Shown here: piece by piece, positions 45,097-54,097 of the stretch
Layout: each line of letters opens with the position of its first letter
Position numbering within the stretch: the first letter of the stretch is position 1
Program-made: the position numbers and the translations under genes
Source: Streptomyces sp. CGMCC 4.7035
GTDB lineage: Bacteria > Actinomycetota > Actinomycetes > Streptomycetales > Streptomycetaceae
Assembly: GCF_031583065.1 (NCBI RefSeq)
Contig: NZ_CP134053.1
Location: 3,968,001 to 4,032,000 of the forward strand
Direction: 5' to 3'
DNA: 64,000 nucleotides
The notes under the pieces: generated by a model
Seen by the model: only the letters and a program-made list of their open reading frames with translations
The model's database searches: none
Told to the model about the DNA's origin: nothing

Positions 45097-45227
45097 GAGT
45101 AACCCGGTCTCCGATGTGGGCCAGCTGTGTCTGCTGCGACGAGGGCTGGGCACGCTTGCACTCCTGACGGTGGACCGAGTCCGGAATCGCTGTATGTCGT
45201 GGGCGGCGCCGGGCGGCAGGCGGTCCG

Positions 45228-45872
45228 TCAGCCTCCGGCTGGGTCTGCGGCGGGCCGGCGGTAGACGCCGTACCAGTAGACGCGGGCCAGCTCTTCGGCG
45301 ACAGCGGCGTCGTCGCTGCCGTCGCTACCGGAAATCTGCTGCGTGATGACCTGGTCGCCTCCCTTGACGATCGCCTTGGCGGCGAGCCGGGGGTCGATGT
45401 CCCGGGGAGTCCGGCCGGCCCGCTGCTCCTCCTCCAGCACCGTCACGAGGTTGTCGACGAACCGGTCCTGGTCCGCGTTCCACGCCTCACGCACCAGGGG
45501 GTCGTACGCGGCCACCTCGTTGATCGCGGACATAAGGGCCGAGTGCTCGCGGTAGTGCCGAAGGATCAACTCGTAGGTGCGCGCCAAACCGTCGACACCG
45601 CCCCCGGGGCCGGTGGGCCTCCAGGCCGCCGCGATCTCGTAACTCTCCTTCTTGAGCGAGCCGCTCAACCGGAGCAAAACGTCCACCTTGTCACGGAAGT
45701 ACAGATAGAACGTCGAACGGGAGATGCCCGCGGCCTTCGCGATCTGCTCCACGCTCAGCTCGGTGTACGTGACACCACTGCGCAGGCATTCCCCGATCAC
45801 GGACAGAATCCGCTTCTCGAGTGCCGCCCGTCGGTCGGCCGCACTGGAAGGACGGCGGGTAGTCGAAGCCAT
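45228..45872 (-). CDS. TetR-family transcriptional regulator
   Basis: 214 aa from ATG 45872. RILSVIGECLRSGVTYTELSVEQIAKAAGISRSTFYLYFRDKVDVLLRL is a standard TetR helix-turn-helix with the S-T-F-Y-x-Y-F-x-x-K motif. The C-terminal ligand domain ends QQISGSDGSDDAAVAEELARVYWYGVYR. A remnant of a close relative lies at 51670-51780. It is upstream of ltrA on the same strand and follows the acyl-CoA dehydrogenase fragment; the original target may be the now broken SDR/dehydrogenase genes. Confidence 0.9.
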   Translation of the reverse strand: MASTTRRPSSAADRRAALEKRILSVIGECLRSGVTYTELSVEQIAKAAGISRSTFYLYFRDKVDVLLRLSGSLKKESYEIAAAWRPTGPGGGVDGLARTYELILRHYREHSALMSAINEVAAYDPLVREAWNADQDRFVDNLVTVLEEEQRAGRTPRDIDPRLAAKAIVKGGDQVITQQISGSDGSDDAAVAEELARVYWYGVYRRPAADPAGG

Positions 45873-45977
45873 GCCAGCATCCTAGAGAACCGACCGGCGA
45901 CCGGACCTCGCAGGTCAGCGTATGCGGCCCTGAGCGCCGGGCGCTGCCACCCCCCTGCGCTCAGGACCGCGGTGGAC

Positions 45978-46625
45978 TCAGACCATGAGGCTCACTCGCT
46001 CGCTCACGCCGAGCAGCGTCTTGCCGTAGACCTCCAGGCCGACCGCCGGGACCAGTCCGGCGTGGCGCGCGGCGACGTTGGCGTCCCGCCAGACCCGCTG
46101 CAGCGGCCGGTCGTCGGCGAAACCGGAGGAGCCGTGGGCGTTCAGCAGTGTGCTGATCGCTTCCAGCACGTGCTGTGCCGCCAACCCCGCGCGCGCCCTG
46201 ATGTACGTGCGTGCCGAGTAGTCCAGCGGCCGGCCGGATCGGGCGGCCTGGTCCACCTCGTCCGCGGCCCGATAGGTGTGCAGGCGGGCCGTCTCCAGCT
46301 TGAGTGCCGCTTCGGCCACCTGCATCTGGACACCTACCGAGTCGGCCTGCCGGCCGTGGACGGTGAAGGACAGCGGCTTCGCGGTGGCGTCGCCCACCAC
46401 CGTTCCCAACGCGGCCTTGCCCAGCCCGAGCAGTGGTCCGACCAGGCACAGGATGAGCATCGGCCCGAACGCCGACGCGTACAGCAACGCGTCCCGGAGG
46501 GTACGCGGGTAGACGCCCTCCGCGGCGGCGGGTACCGACAGCACACGGTGCTCGGGTACGAACACGTCCTGTGCGATCAGGGTGTTGCTGGCGGTGGCCC
46601 TCATCCCCGCGGTGTTCCACGTCGA
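45978..46625 (-). pseudogene. Acyl-CoA dehydrogenase-like gene, C-terminal part only
   Basis: The frame WNTAGMRATASNTLIAQDVFVPEHRVL continues to GLVPAVGLEVYGKTLLGVSERVSLMV. It is the middle and C-terminal helical domain of an acyl-CoA-dehydrogenase-fold flavoprotein of the monooxygenase type (type 2 C-terminal domain: SSGFADDRPLQRVWRDANVAARHAG). The N-terminal about 170 residues are missing because a deletion at about 46625 joins this gene, out of frame, to the first half of an SDR gene. Confidence 0.7.
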
Positions 46626-47154
46626 TGGCCGTGACGTGGATGCCCAGCTCAGCGACCTCCTGGGCGAGCGAGGCGGCGATGCCCTCGACCGCGAACTTGG
46701 AGCCGTGATAGGCGGACAGACCGGGGTACGTACGCAGACCGCCCATGGAGGTCACGAACAGGATGTGACCGTCACGGCGCTCGCGCATGCCGGGCAGGAC
46801 GGCCTGGGTGACCGCGATGACACCGAAGACGTTGACGTCGAACTGGTGGCGGAAGGTGTCGAGCGGGCTCTCCTCGAAGGTGCCCTCCACCCCGTAGCCG
46901 GCGTTGTTGACGAGCACGTCGATGCGGCCTATCTCGTCCTCGATCGCCCTGACGGTCGGCGCGATGGCATCGGTGTCGGTGACGTCGAGCATGCGGGCGT
47001 GGGCGCGTCCCGGGGCGAGCTGCTCGAAGGCGGCTGCCTGGTCCGGGCTCCGGACGGTGCCCACGACGGTGTGACCGGCGTCGAGGGCGGCGGTGGCGAA
47101 GGCGCGGCCGAGGCCGCTGCTGACGCCGGTGATGAGGAACGTACGGGACATCAT
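46625..47154 (-). pseudogene. Short-chain dehydrogenase, truncated by deletion
   Basis: ATG 47154 starts MMSRTFLITGVSSGLGRAFATAAL (T-G-x-x-x-G-x-G cofactor site). NNAGYGVEGTFEESPLD and the active site VTSMGGLRTYPGLSAYHGSKFAVEG (Ser, Tyr, Lys) are intact. At GIHVTAIDVE, where EPG would normally follow, the sequence switches to the acyl-CoA dehydrogenase. About 100 C-terminal residues are lost. In the SDR frame the reading continues into unrelated residues for a long stretch, so the product would be non-native. Confidence 0.72.
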
Positions 47155-47272
47155 CTCTCCGTTGGAATCATGGGGTGTCCGATGACGAGCGCACAGGCCT
47201 GTCGAGCGCGATGCGCGCGACCTTGATGAGTGCTCGTCCGTGAGGAGGGGCCAGCGCTGGTCCGAGGGGCGC

Positions 47273-47728
47273 TCAGGCATCGCCGAGCAGACGCTCCACC
47301 AGCAGGTCCCAGTTCGTTCTGTCCAGTTCCGTACCAGGTGGCACGAGGTCGAAGGTGCTCAGGAGCCACTCCTCCAACTTGGGCAGGTCCACCTCGAACA
47401 GTGCCGTCGTGCCACGCGATTCAAGGCGCATGCACATCGTGGGCGGGCCGCACGTCAGTGAGGGCCAGAGCCGTACGTCGCCCATGCCGCTGCGCCCCTG
47501 CGTGCCTTCGTAGAGCAGATCACGCGAGACTACCCACGTCACGGCAGGTCCCAGCGGAGGCAGCAGTTGGACAGACACCGTCAGGGGATCGCCGGGGTCG
47601 TAATGGAACACGGCCCGCATCGGGACTTGGACCGAGGACCACAGGATCCAGTGGATACGGGTGGGCAGTGGGCTGATGTGATCGACGGCGAGTTGGTCAG
47701 CCGAGATCTCCGCTTGTTCGTCGGGCAT
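47273..47728 (-). CDS. SsgA-family sporulation/cell division regulator (SALP)
   Basis: 151 aa. MRAVFHYDPGDPLTVSVQLLPPLGPAVTWVVSRDLLYEGTQGRSGMGDVRLWPSL is the core of the SsgA-like proteins, which occur only in morphologically complex actinomycetes and help place FtsZ, SsgB and peptidoglycan machinery at sporulation septa. The end LSTFDLVPPGTELDRTNWDLLVERLL is also typical. This is not clearly SsgA or SsgB; the genome should carry several paralogues. It appears intact inside the decayed island. Confidence 0.85.
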   Translation of the reverse strand: MPDEQAEISADQLAVDHISPLPTRIHWILWSSVQVPMRAVFHYDPGDPLTVSVQLLPPLGPAVTWVVSRDLLYEGTQGRSGMGDVRLWPSLTCGPPTMCMRLESRGTTALFEVDLPKLEEWLLSTFDLVPPGTELDRTNWDLLVERLLGDA

Positions 47729-47823
47729 GGCGCCCCTCCTTTTCCTGAGTGCGGTCGCACTGCCGCAACCACGGCGCGGACCATCCCTTGGGACTTGCCG
47801 TCTCCGGGACCGCCCCGCTGCGC

Positions 47824-48400
47824 TCAGAGCATGAGCCGGTCGATGGTGGTGGGCAGGGAGCGGATGCGGCGTCCTGTGGCGTGGTGGACGGCGTTGCCGA
47901 TCGCTGCGGCGAGGCCGACCAGTGCGACTTCGCCGACTCCCTTGGTGCCGACAGGAGTTGCCCTGTCGGGCGTGCCGACGAAGAACACGTCCATGTCAGG
48001 GATGTCGGCGTTGACGGGCATGAGGTAGTCGCCGAACGTCGCGTTGGCGATGCGTCCGGTGCCCTGGTCGGTGCCGGTTTCCTCGAACATCGCCTGGCTG
48101 ATGCCGCCCACGGTGCTGCCGGTGATCCGGCTGGTGGCGGTCTTCTCGTCGCGCGGCCAGTGCGAGGCACGACACCACGCGCTTGCCGTCGACCATCACC
48201 GTGCAGGTGCCGCACGCACCCTGGTCACGCCCCTTCTTCACCCCGGTGAGCCCGAGGTGGTCACGCAGAGCGTCGTGCAGCGTGACACGCGCGTCGACGC
48301 TGGGGGAGCGGGGAGCGCCGTTGGCGTTGAGGGTGATGTCGACTTTCGGCGGCTCAGGAGGCGACTGGCCGGACAGGCGTGTCCCGGTCTCTTGTTTCAT
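47824..48400 (-). pseudogene. Xanthine-dehydrogenase-type genes fused by internal deletion
   Basis: From ATG 48400 the frame encodes the start of a 2Fe-2S subunit: [38 protein letters not shown] with [22 protein letters not shown]. Near 48160 the sense passes to another frame reading [43 protein letters not shown] and VGTKGVGEVALVGLAAAIGNAVHHATGRRIRSLP to 47824, which is the extreme C-terminus of the molybdenum-binding large subunit. Everything between (second Fe-S cluster, FAD subunit, most of the large subunit) has been deleted. The remaining frames do not encode an enzyme. Confidence 0.78.
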
Positions 48401-48649
48401 GACGCCTCACTTCTGAGTCCAGATCACATGGGCTACGACAGAGGAATTGATTCCCGACATTGATCAGCGGCCGGAGAACGAACTGCCCGGGGCTTCTCGG
48501 CCTGCACCTCGTCGGCCATTGGTGACCTGTGGGGGCCTCGCCTTGGGCATTGCTCTCTTCGGGAGCACCCCTGACTGTTCCGGGTTGGGGACCTGGTCGC
48601 ACCCGGGTGGGTCACTGGCCACGACCCTGGGGGCAGGAGCACTCTCGAG

Positions 48650-48890
48650 CCGGCTACAGCGCGTGATCCCGAGGGACTCCTCTGTGCGGGTGACCACCTG
48701 ATCGCCCCGCCGCGGCAGGCCCCGTCGAGGCAATGGCCTCGACGAAGGCGCCAGCGCCACGCCGGGGAGGAACGAGATGCGCTCAGTGGCAGCGGCAAGG
48801 TCTGCTGATCAGAGTCCGCCCAGGTATCCCGCCTGACAGGGGTGGCCCTGGACGGCGAGGTACACGAGGCCGCCGTCCTCGGCCGGCGCG
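48650..48890 (-). pseudogene. Remnant of a second luciferase-like monooxygenase gene
   Basis: AEDGGLVYLAVQGHPCQAGYLGG (about 48880-48812) parallels AEDSGLDYLAVQDHPYQPGHLDA of the intact gene at 42481-43380, and PRRGDQVVTRTEESLGITR (about 48720-48655) parallels ARRGQDMVAYTEESLGLLR. The parts lie in different frames and the spacing is shortened, so the gene has suffered deletions and frameshifts. Confidence 0.6.
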
Positions 48891-49153
48891 CAAGGCGCCC
48901 GGTCGGCGGCGTCTCCAGAACCCCCGACGATTCTCAACAACCGCGTGTCCTGGCGGCTGCCCTCGCCTTCATGTCGCCCTACCCCGTGTGTCCCGCCACC
49001 CCCCCCAGGGACTCGGCCGGTGTACTTCCCGGATTCCACGGGCGTCCCATCCGGCAATAGTTGCCGCTGTACGAAAGCTCCGGGTGCTCCACGGCGGGCC
49101 CCTGGGGCGCCCCTGGTGCAGCACTTTCTCCGGTTTAACCATTTTTCACGTAA

Positions 49154-49175
49154 ATAAGGGGCTTCATTCCCTTAT
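49154..49175. promoter_or_regulatory. Inverted repeat upstream of the alcohol dehydrogenase
   Basis: ATAAGGG (49154-49160), 8 bp, CCCTTAT (49169-49175). It lies 82-103 bp before ATG 49257 in an AT-rich context, suitable for an operator or a leader hairpin. Confidence 0.45.
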
Positions 49176-49256
49176 GGACCCGTGTAGAGGCTGAGTGGCC
49201 GGGCTGCCCACCAGGGCGTACGCAATCGCACAACAACACTCCGTTAGGAGCCAGTC

Positions 49257-50345
49257 ATGTCCACCACACCTACGGTCAGCAGCACGATGCGTGCAGCCCG
49301 AATGTACGGCTACAACCAGCCGTTGGTCCTCGAAGAGGTGCCTACTCCCGACATCGGCCCCGACGAGGTGCTGATCAAGGTCGGGGCCGCCGGCATGTGC
49401 CGCACCGATGTACAGCTCGTGGACGGCTACTTCGACAAGTACGCCCCGTCCCAGTTCCCGGTCATACCGGGCCACGAGATCGCCGGTGAGATCGTCCGGG
49501 TCGGCAGCGCAGCCGAGGCCGGCGGCCACCGCGAAGGCGATCAGGTGGTGGTCGTGGGCGGGATGGGCGACGGAACCTGCCGTCACTGCCACCGCGGCGA
49601 CACCCAGATCTGCTCCCACGGCGCGTGGCCGGGGTTCGGACCGTACGGCGGCTACGCCGAGTACGTTCCGGTCCCCGCCGCGTACGTCATCAAGGTGGAC
49701 AGGCAGTACGGCCTCAACGCCGAGCAACTGGCGCCGTTGACCGACGCCGGCCTGACCCCGTACCGCGGCCTCAAGAAGCTCCGTGATGCCGGCGCCCTCG
49801 CTGCCGGCCGCGTCGTGGGAGTCATGGGGGTGGGAGCCCTGGGCACCTACGCCGTGCAGTACGCCAAGCTGCTCGGCGCCGGCGCCACCGTCGTCGCCTT
49901 CGCTCGCAACCAGGACAAGCTCGACCTCGCGAAGAAGCTCGGCGCGGACCACGCCATCAACATCGGTGGCCGATCCCTCGATGAAGTCCGCGCTGAACTC
50001 AACGCGGCCACCGGTCAGAGCGAGATCGACGCGGGCATCGACTGCGCCGGTGCCGAGGAGATGATCCGGCTGGGATTCGGGCTGCTCGCCACCGCGGGGC
50101 ATTACTCGTCGGTCGGCCTCGTCGGGGACCGTATCGATATCCCCCTGTTCCCGTTGGTGGCTCGCGAGTACACGTACCACGGGTCGTTCTGGGGAAATTA
50201 CAACGACCTGAGCGAAGTCGTCGCGCTCGCTCAGCAGGGGAAGGTGCAGCACACCATCCACGAGATCGCGTTCGACGACGTGAACGATGCGATCGACCGC
50301 ATCAGGACGGGCGAGATCGTGGGGCGCGCCGTCATCAAGTACTGA
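49257..50345 (+). CDS. Zinc-dependent NAD(P)-alcohol dehydrogenase (MDR family)
   Basis: 362 aa from ATG 49257, preceded by GTTAGGAG. Catalytic zinc ligands are GMCRTD (Cys) and PGHEIAGEIVRVG (His-Glu); structural-zinc cysteines appear as DGTCRHCHRGDTQIC. The cofactor turn is VMGVGALGTYAVQYAKLLGA. The sequence resembles secondary alcohol dehydrogenases and similar enzymes of actinobacteria. It is followed by a hairpin and then an SDR gene. It is intact. Confidence 0.92.
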   Translation: MSTTPTVSSTMRAARMYGYNQPLVLEEVPTPDIGPDEVLIKVGAAGMCRTDVQLVDGYFDKYAPSQFPVIPGHEIAGEIVRVGSAAEAGGHREGDQVVVVGGMGDGTCRHCHRGDTQICSHGAWPGFGPYGGYAEYVPVPAAYVIKVDRQYGLNAEQLAPLTDAGLTPYRGLKKLRDAGALAAGRVVGVMGVGALGTYAVQYAKLLGAGATVVAFARNQDKLDLAKKLGADHAINIGGRSLDEVRAELNAATGQSEIDAGIDCAGAEEMIRLGFGLLATAGHYSSVGLVGDRIDIPLFPLVAREYTYHGSFWGNYNDLSEVVALAQQGKVQHTIHEIAFDDVNDAIDRIRTGEIVGRAVIKY

Positions 50346-50431
50346 CGCCATCACGGGAATGCCGACGCGGCGGCCGTGCTCGGGGTGAAAGCCCAGGGCG
50401 GGCCGCCGCTGATCCCGCGAGAGCCGTGTCG

Positions 50432-50478
50432 GGCGGTCCCCCCGAGGTGCATCGGGGAATGCTCCTTGGGGGACCGCC
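50432..50478. terminator. Long-loop hairpin after the alcohol dehydrogenase
   Basis: GGCGGTCCCCC (50432-50442) and GGGGGACCGCC (50468-50478) are exact complements with a 25-nt loop, 87 bp after the dehydrogenase stop in a 321-bp gap that otherwise holds nothing recognised. Confidence 0.5.
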
Positions 50479-50666
50479 GGGTTCACGTCGGCACGTCGGG
50501 GTCACCGTCCACCGCTTCGAGCGGATCCACCTCGACCTGGCAACACACGAAGCGCCTGCCGGCACCCATGCCGCGCAGTTGCCATGGCATATACCAGTGA
50601 ACACACCCCGTCCGTCCTTCACTGGAGTCGATCTACGTAGCACCCTCTCGACCGGAAAGGCCCTTG

Positions 50667-51640
50667 GTGAACACCAACTCCCGCTTGATCACTCCTTACG
50701 ACTCCGATGCCACCGCCGCCGAAGTGATCGATGGCGTGGACCTCACCGGCCGCCGCATCGTCGTCACAGGTGGCGCCTCCGGCATCGGTGCCGAGACCGT
50801 CAGGGCTCTGGCGGCCGCCGGCGCCGAGGTCACGGTCGCCACGCGCCGCCCCACGCTCGCCGAGCCGCTCATCCGCGAACTCGCCGACGTTCCCGGTGCG
50901 GGCCTCGTGCGGGCGGCAGCGCTGGACCTGGCGGACCTGCCGTCGGTGGACGCGTTCGCGCGGGCCTGGCGCGGGCCGCTCGACATCTTCGTCGCCAACG
51001 CGGGGATCATGGCCCTTCCGGAACGGGCCGTCACCGACGCGGGCTGGGAGATGCAGCTCGCCACCAACTTCCTCGGGCACTTCGCCCTGGCCTGGGCCCT
51101 GCATGGTTCGCTGCGTCAGGCGGGCTCGGCCCGCATCGTGGTCGTCAGCTCCGGTGCCCACCGCTGGGCGTCCTTCGACTTCGACGACCCGCACTTCGAG
51201 CGGCGCCCCTACGACCCGTGGGCGGCCTACGGGCAGTCCAAGACGGCCGACGTCCTGTTCGCCGTGGGCGCCCGCCGCTGGGCGGTCGACGGCATCACCG
51301 CCAATGCGCTCAACCCTGGGTTCATCCTCACCAACCTCCAGAGGCATCTCGACGACGACACCATGCGTGCGTTCGGCGTGATGGACGAGGACGGGAACCT
51401 CACCCCGCTGCCGCACTACAAGACTCCTGCGCAGGGTGCCGCGACGTCCGTGTTGCTCGCCGCGTCGCCGTTGCTGGATGCCGTGACCGGCCGCTACTTC
51501 GAGGACAACCAGGAGGCGCAGGTCATAGAGGCGGACGCGGAAGGAGGCGGCGTCGCCGCCCACGCGCTGGACCCCGCGGCGGCGGACAGACTCTGGAGTA
51601 CGCGGCAGACGCCGTCCGAGCCTGGCCGAAGGCGCAGTAG
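50667..51640 (+). CDS. Short-chain dehydrogenase/reductase with a one-base frameshift at the C-terminus
   Basis: GTG 50667 (TTG 50664 just before) starts VNTNSRLITPYDSDATAAEVIDGVDL. The cofactor site is VVTGGASGIGAETVRALA, NAGIMALPE follows, and the active site is VVVSSGAHRWAS with AYGQSKTAD (Ser, Tyr, Lys). Near 51597 CTCTGGAGTAC lacks one G relative to the expected LWEYAADAV; restoring it gives ...RLWEYAADAVRAWPKAQ and a stop at 51640. Without it the frame runs to 51839 with an alien tail. This affects only the last 15 residues, so function may survive, or the base may be a sequencing slip in a GGG run. Confidence 0.8.
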
Positions 51641-51669
51641 GCACCCTCCGGCCCCGGCGAGCCCTCATT

Positions 51670-51780
51670 CACTCCGGGAGAGCAGCGGTACACGCTGTAC
51701 CAGTAGCCCGCAGCCCGCTCACGTGCGATCGCGGCGTGGTCCCTGTCGCTGCCGGAGATCTGCTGGGCGAAGATGGCGCG
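51670..51780 (-). pseudogene. C-terminal remnant of a TetR-family gene
   Basis: The frame IFAQQISGSDRDHAAIARERAAGYWYSVYR parallels ITQQISGSDGSDDAAVAEELARVYWYGVYR at the end of the intact TetR gene at 45228-45872. The DNA-binding half is absent. Confidence 0.6.
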
Positions 51781-51871
51781 CGGTTGTGTCCGCCTGCCTC
51801 AGATGCACTGCAGGATCTAAAACTGACGATCATTGTTGACACCTGGGTCTCCGATCACTACGGAGATCCGC

Positions 51872-51968
51872 ATGTCGGAGTCCACCCCCACCACACCGCC
51901 GCTCGACCGTGAGGCTAAGCGGCGCCTGGCCGTCATACGCCACGTGGAGGTCACCGGGAACGTCGCAG
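51872..51968 (+). pseudogene. N-terminal fragment of an IS481-type transposase
   Basis: ATG 51872 reads MSESTPTTPPLDREAKRRLAVIRH then VEVTGNVA, the start of the helix-turn-helix of IS481-type integrases (normally continuing AMTCRYYGISR). The continuation is unrelated, so only about 32 codons remain. It ends just before the 3' end of the convergent PH-like gene. Confidence 0.6.
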
Positions 51969-52034
51969 TCGGTGGACGCCCGGGGTGGAGCATCCGGCGG
52001 GCACGCTCTCCTGCTCGCCGCGTCACTCCAGGGG

Positions 52035-52760
52035 CTACGGCTGCTGCGCGAGGGCGGGCGGTAGACGCGTGGTCCAGTACCACTGCAGTACGGCGCCCAG
52101 GGCGACGAGGGAAGCCAGCGGCACGCATACGAGCAGCAGGAGCAGGTGTTCCGGTAGCCCGACGACGACACGATAGAGATCGACCGCCAACATGGCGAAG
52201 AACACGACGAGCGCGCCGTACGTGGCCCAGGTCCACGCCTTGCGCCGCGCGGCCCGCCGCAGGATCCGCTCCTCGACCTCAGGACGCCGCTCCCAGGTGA
52301 GGCTGCGGTACGGGGCGGCGGCCAGACACAGCTCCGAGACCTCGGCGTAGGGGTCGTCCATTTGCCAGTCGTTGAGGTGCGGGAGCTGGAAGCGGCGGCC
52401 CTCGAGGTCGTAGAGGTAGGTGATCCATTGCGGGGCCATCCGGCCCGAGCCACGCGGGGCCGGCTGCACCCGGATGTCGTACACCTCGTGCCAGGCCCAG
52501 GTGCGCGATCGCACGGGGCCCTGCGCGGTGATGCCGGCGGCGGTGACGCGGGTGTACGCCCGGTACTGCTCCAGGACGATCCGCACGACGGTCGTCACCA
52601 TGAGCAGTGCGATCACCGCCGATGTCCAGCCGTGCATGCCCTCGGAGACGCGGCCGCTCTGGATGAGGGCGTTCAGCATCACCACACTCAGCAGGAGCAG
52701 GTACGTCCGCGGCAGCTTCCGCCGCTTCCGGTACTCGCGCTCCACGCCACCATCGTCCAT
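52035..52760 (-). CDS. PH-domain-like membrane protein (hypothetical)
   Basis: 241 aa from ATG 52760. Two N-terminal membrane helices (TYLLLLSVVMLNALIQ; WTSAVIALLMVTTVVRIVL) are followed by YRAYTRVTAAGITAQGPVRSRTWAWHEVYDIRVQP, the bacterial PH-domain pattern with its W-x-E/D-V strand, and two more helices (TWATYGALVVFFAMLAVDLYRVVV; LLLLLVCVPLASLVALGAVLQWYW). Such Streptomyces proteins are common and unstudied. Intact. Confidence 0.7.
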   Translation of the reverse strand: MDDGGVEREYRKRRKLPRTYLLLLSVVMLNALIQSGRVSEGMHGWTSAVIALLMVTTVVRIVLEQYRAYTRVTAAGITAQGPVRSRTWAWHEVYDIRVQPAPRGSGRMAPQWITYLYDLEGRRFQLPHLNDWQMDDPYAEVSELCLAAAPYRSLTWERRPEVEERILRRAARRKAWTWATYGALVVFFAMLAVDLYRVVVGLPEHLLLLLVCVPLASLVALGAVLQWYWTTRLPPALAQQP

Positions 52761-52993
52761 CGACGGTCCCCTCCCCAGGTGCACCGAACAGGTGCGCAAC
52801 TAGCGAGAGCGTAAGTCCTGTTGCTGTCGGGCCTTCCGGCGGGTCCCGGTCGGCCCTCCGGCCGGTCACCGTGTGTCCTTCTGGTGGACACCTAACTGAT
52901 CGTTTCAGAATGGGAAACGCCGTCGTCTGGCCTCCATGGTCAATGGTCCCGGCCGTAGCCACACCCTGGGGGCCTCGGGGGGCTGACGTTGGC

Positions 52994-54025
52994 TCAAGCC
53001 CACTCCGTCTGCAGCCCGAACCGCTGCACGTGCTCCGCGCCCAGGAACGAGGTGAGGCCTTCGACGAGCTCGCCGCGCAGGGTCAGCACCGTGATCGACC
53101 ACGCGAGGTGCGGGGCCGACCGGCTCGCGCCCACGTAGAAGGCCACTGCCGGTTGGCCGTTCGCCGAAGTGAGGTGGTAGCGCCAGCTCGGGCAGCGGGT
53201 GAGCGGGACCTCAACGGCGAAGTCCATGACGGCGGCCCGGCCCCGGTACCACTGGGCCAGCGGCGGCATCGACCAGGCGACGTCCTCGGTGAGCAGGGCG
53301 ACCAGGGCGTCGGCGTCGCCGCTTTGCAGGGCGGTGGCGAAGGCGGTGACGGTCTCGCGGACCCGGGCGTCGCCGAGCTTGCGCAGGGTCTGCTGCTGCG
53401 AGCGCGTCGGGACCCGCTCGGCGAGCAGTCGACGGGCGCGGGCCAGGGCGGAGTTCACCGAGGTGGTGGAGGTGTCCATCATGGTGGCGATCTCGGCGGC
53501 GGAGAAGCCGAGCACGTCGAACAGGAGCAGCGCGGCCCGCTGGTTGCCTGACAGGTGCTGCATGGCCGCGACGAAGGCGAGTTCGACGGCCTCGCGCTGC
53601 TCGTACCGCGCGGCCGGTCCGGCCGGGCCGGCGGGCAGGCCCGCGTCGGGGTAGGGGCCCAGCCAGGCGACCTCGGTCAGCGGGGTGGCGTCGACCATCG
53701 CGTGGTCGCTGGCCGGGCCGAGGTCGATGGGCATCGCCCGCCTGCCGCGCCGGTCGACGGCGTCCAGGCAGGTGCGGGTGGCCACGGTGTACAGCCAGGC
53801 GCGCAGTGAACTACGCCCCTCGAAGCGGTCCAGGCCCCGCCAGGCCCGCAGCAGCGCCTCCTGCAGTGCATCGTCCGCGTCGTGGGTCGACCCGAGCATC
53901 CGGTAGCAGTGCGCGTGCAGCTCCCGGCGCAGCGGCGCCACCAGGCGGGTGAACGCGGCGTCGTCCCCCTCGCGCGCCCTGGCCAGGTCGCCCGTCGCGG
54001 ATCCCGCCGAAATTTCCTCGCCCAC
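52994..54025 (-). CDS. ECF sigma factor with a C-terminal SnoaL-like domain
   Basis: 343 aa from GTG 54025. Region 2 is AFTRLVAPLRRELHAHCYRMLGSTHDADDALQEALLRAWRGLDRFEGRSSLRAWLYTVATRTCLDAV (the YRMLGS-DADD-L-E-L-AWR text is typical of this sigma-J/ECF41-like group) and region 4 is LSGNQRAALLLFDVLGFSAAEIATMMDTSTTSVNSALARAR. The last 120 residues (TAFATALQSGDADALVALLTEDVAWSMPPL...) form a SnoaL/NTF2-like sensor domain that controls activity in such factors, so no separate anti-sigma is needed. Divergent from a VOC gene 72 bp away, the kind of target these factors regulate. Confidence 0.9.
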   Translation of the reverse strand: MGEEISAGSATGDLARAREGDDAAFTRLVAPLRRELHAHCYRMLGSTHDADDALQEALLRAWRGLDRFEGRSSLRAWLYTVATRTCLDAVDRRGRRAMPIDLGPASDHAMVDATPLTEVAWLGPYPDAGLPAGPAGPAARYEQREAVELAFVAAMQHLSGNQRAALLLFDVLGFSAAEIATMMDTSTTSVNSALARARRLLAERVPTRSQQQTLRKLGDARVRETVTAFATALQSGDADALVALLTEDVAWSMPPLAQWYRGRAAVMDFAVEVPLTRCPSWRYHLTSANGQPAVAFYVGASRSAPHLAWSITVLTLRGELVEGLTSFLGAEHVQRFGLQTEWA

Positions 54026-54097
54026 GAGGGACGATTCTGCCCCACTCCGGGAGTCACCTCTTCGACCGATCGTTTCCAACACCCCGAGGAGACCCCG

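Larger units (their letters stand above)
48401..49256. other. Mostly non-coding stretch around the luciferase-like remnant
   Basis: Apart from the remnant at 48650-48890, no gene is recognised between the molybdenum-enzyme remnant and the alcohol dehydrogenase. The last 120 bp become AT-rich (GGTTTAACCATTTTTCACG) and include a palindrome at 49154-49175, consistent with a promoter region for the dehydrogenase. Confidence 0.5.
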
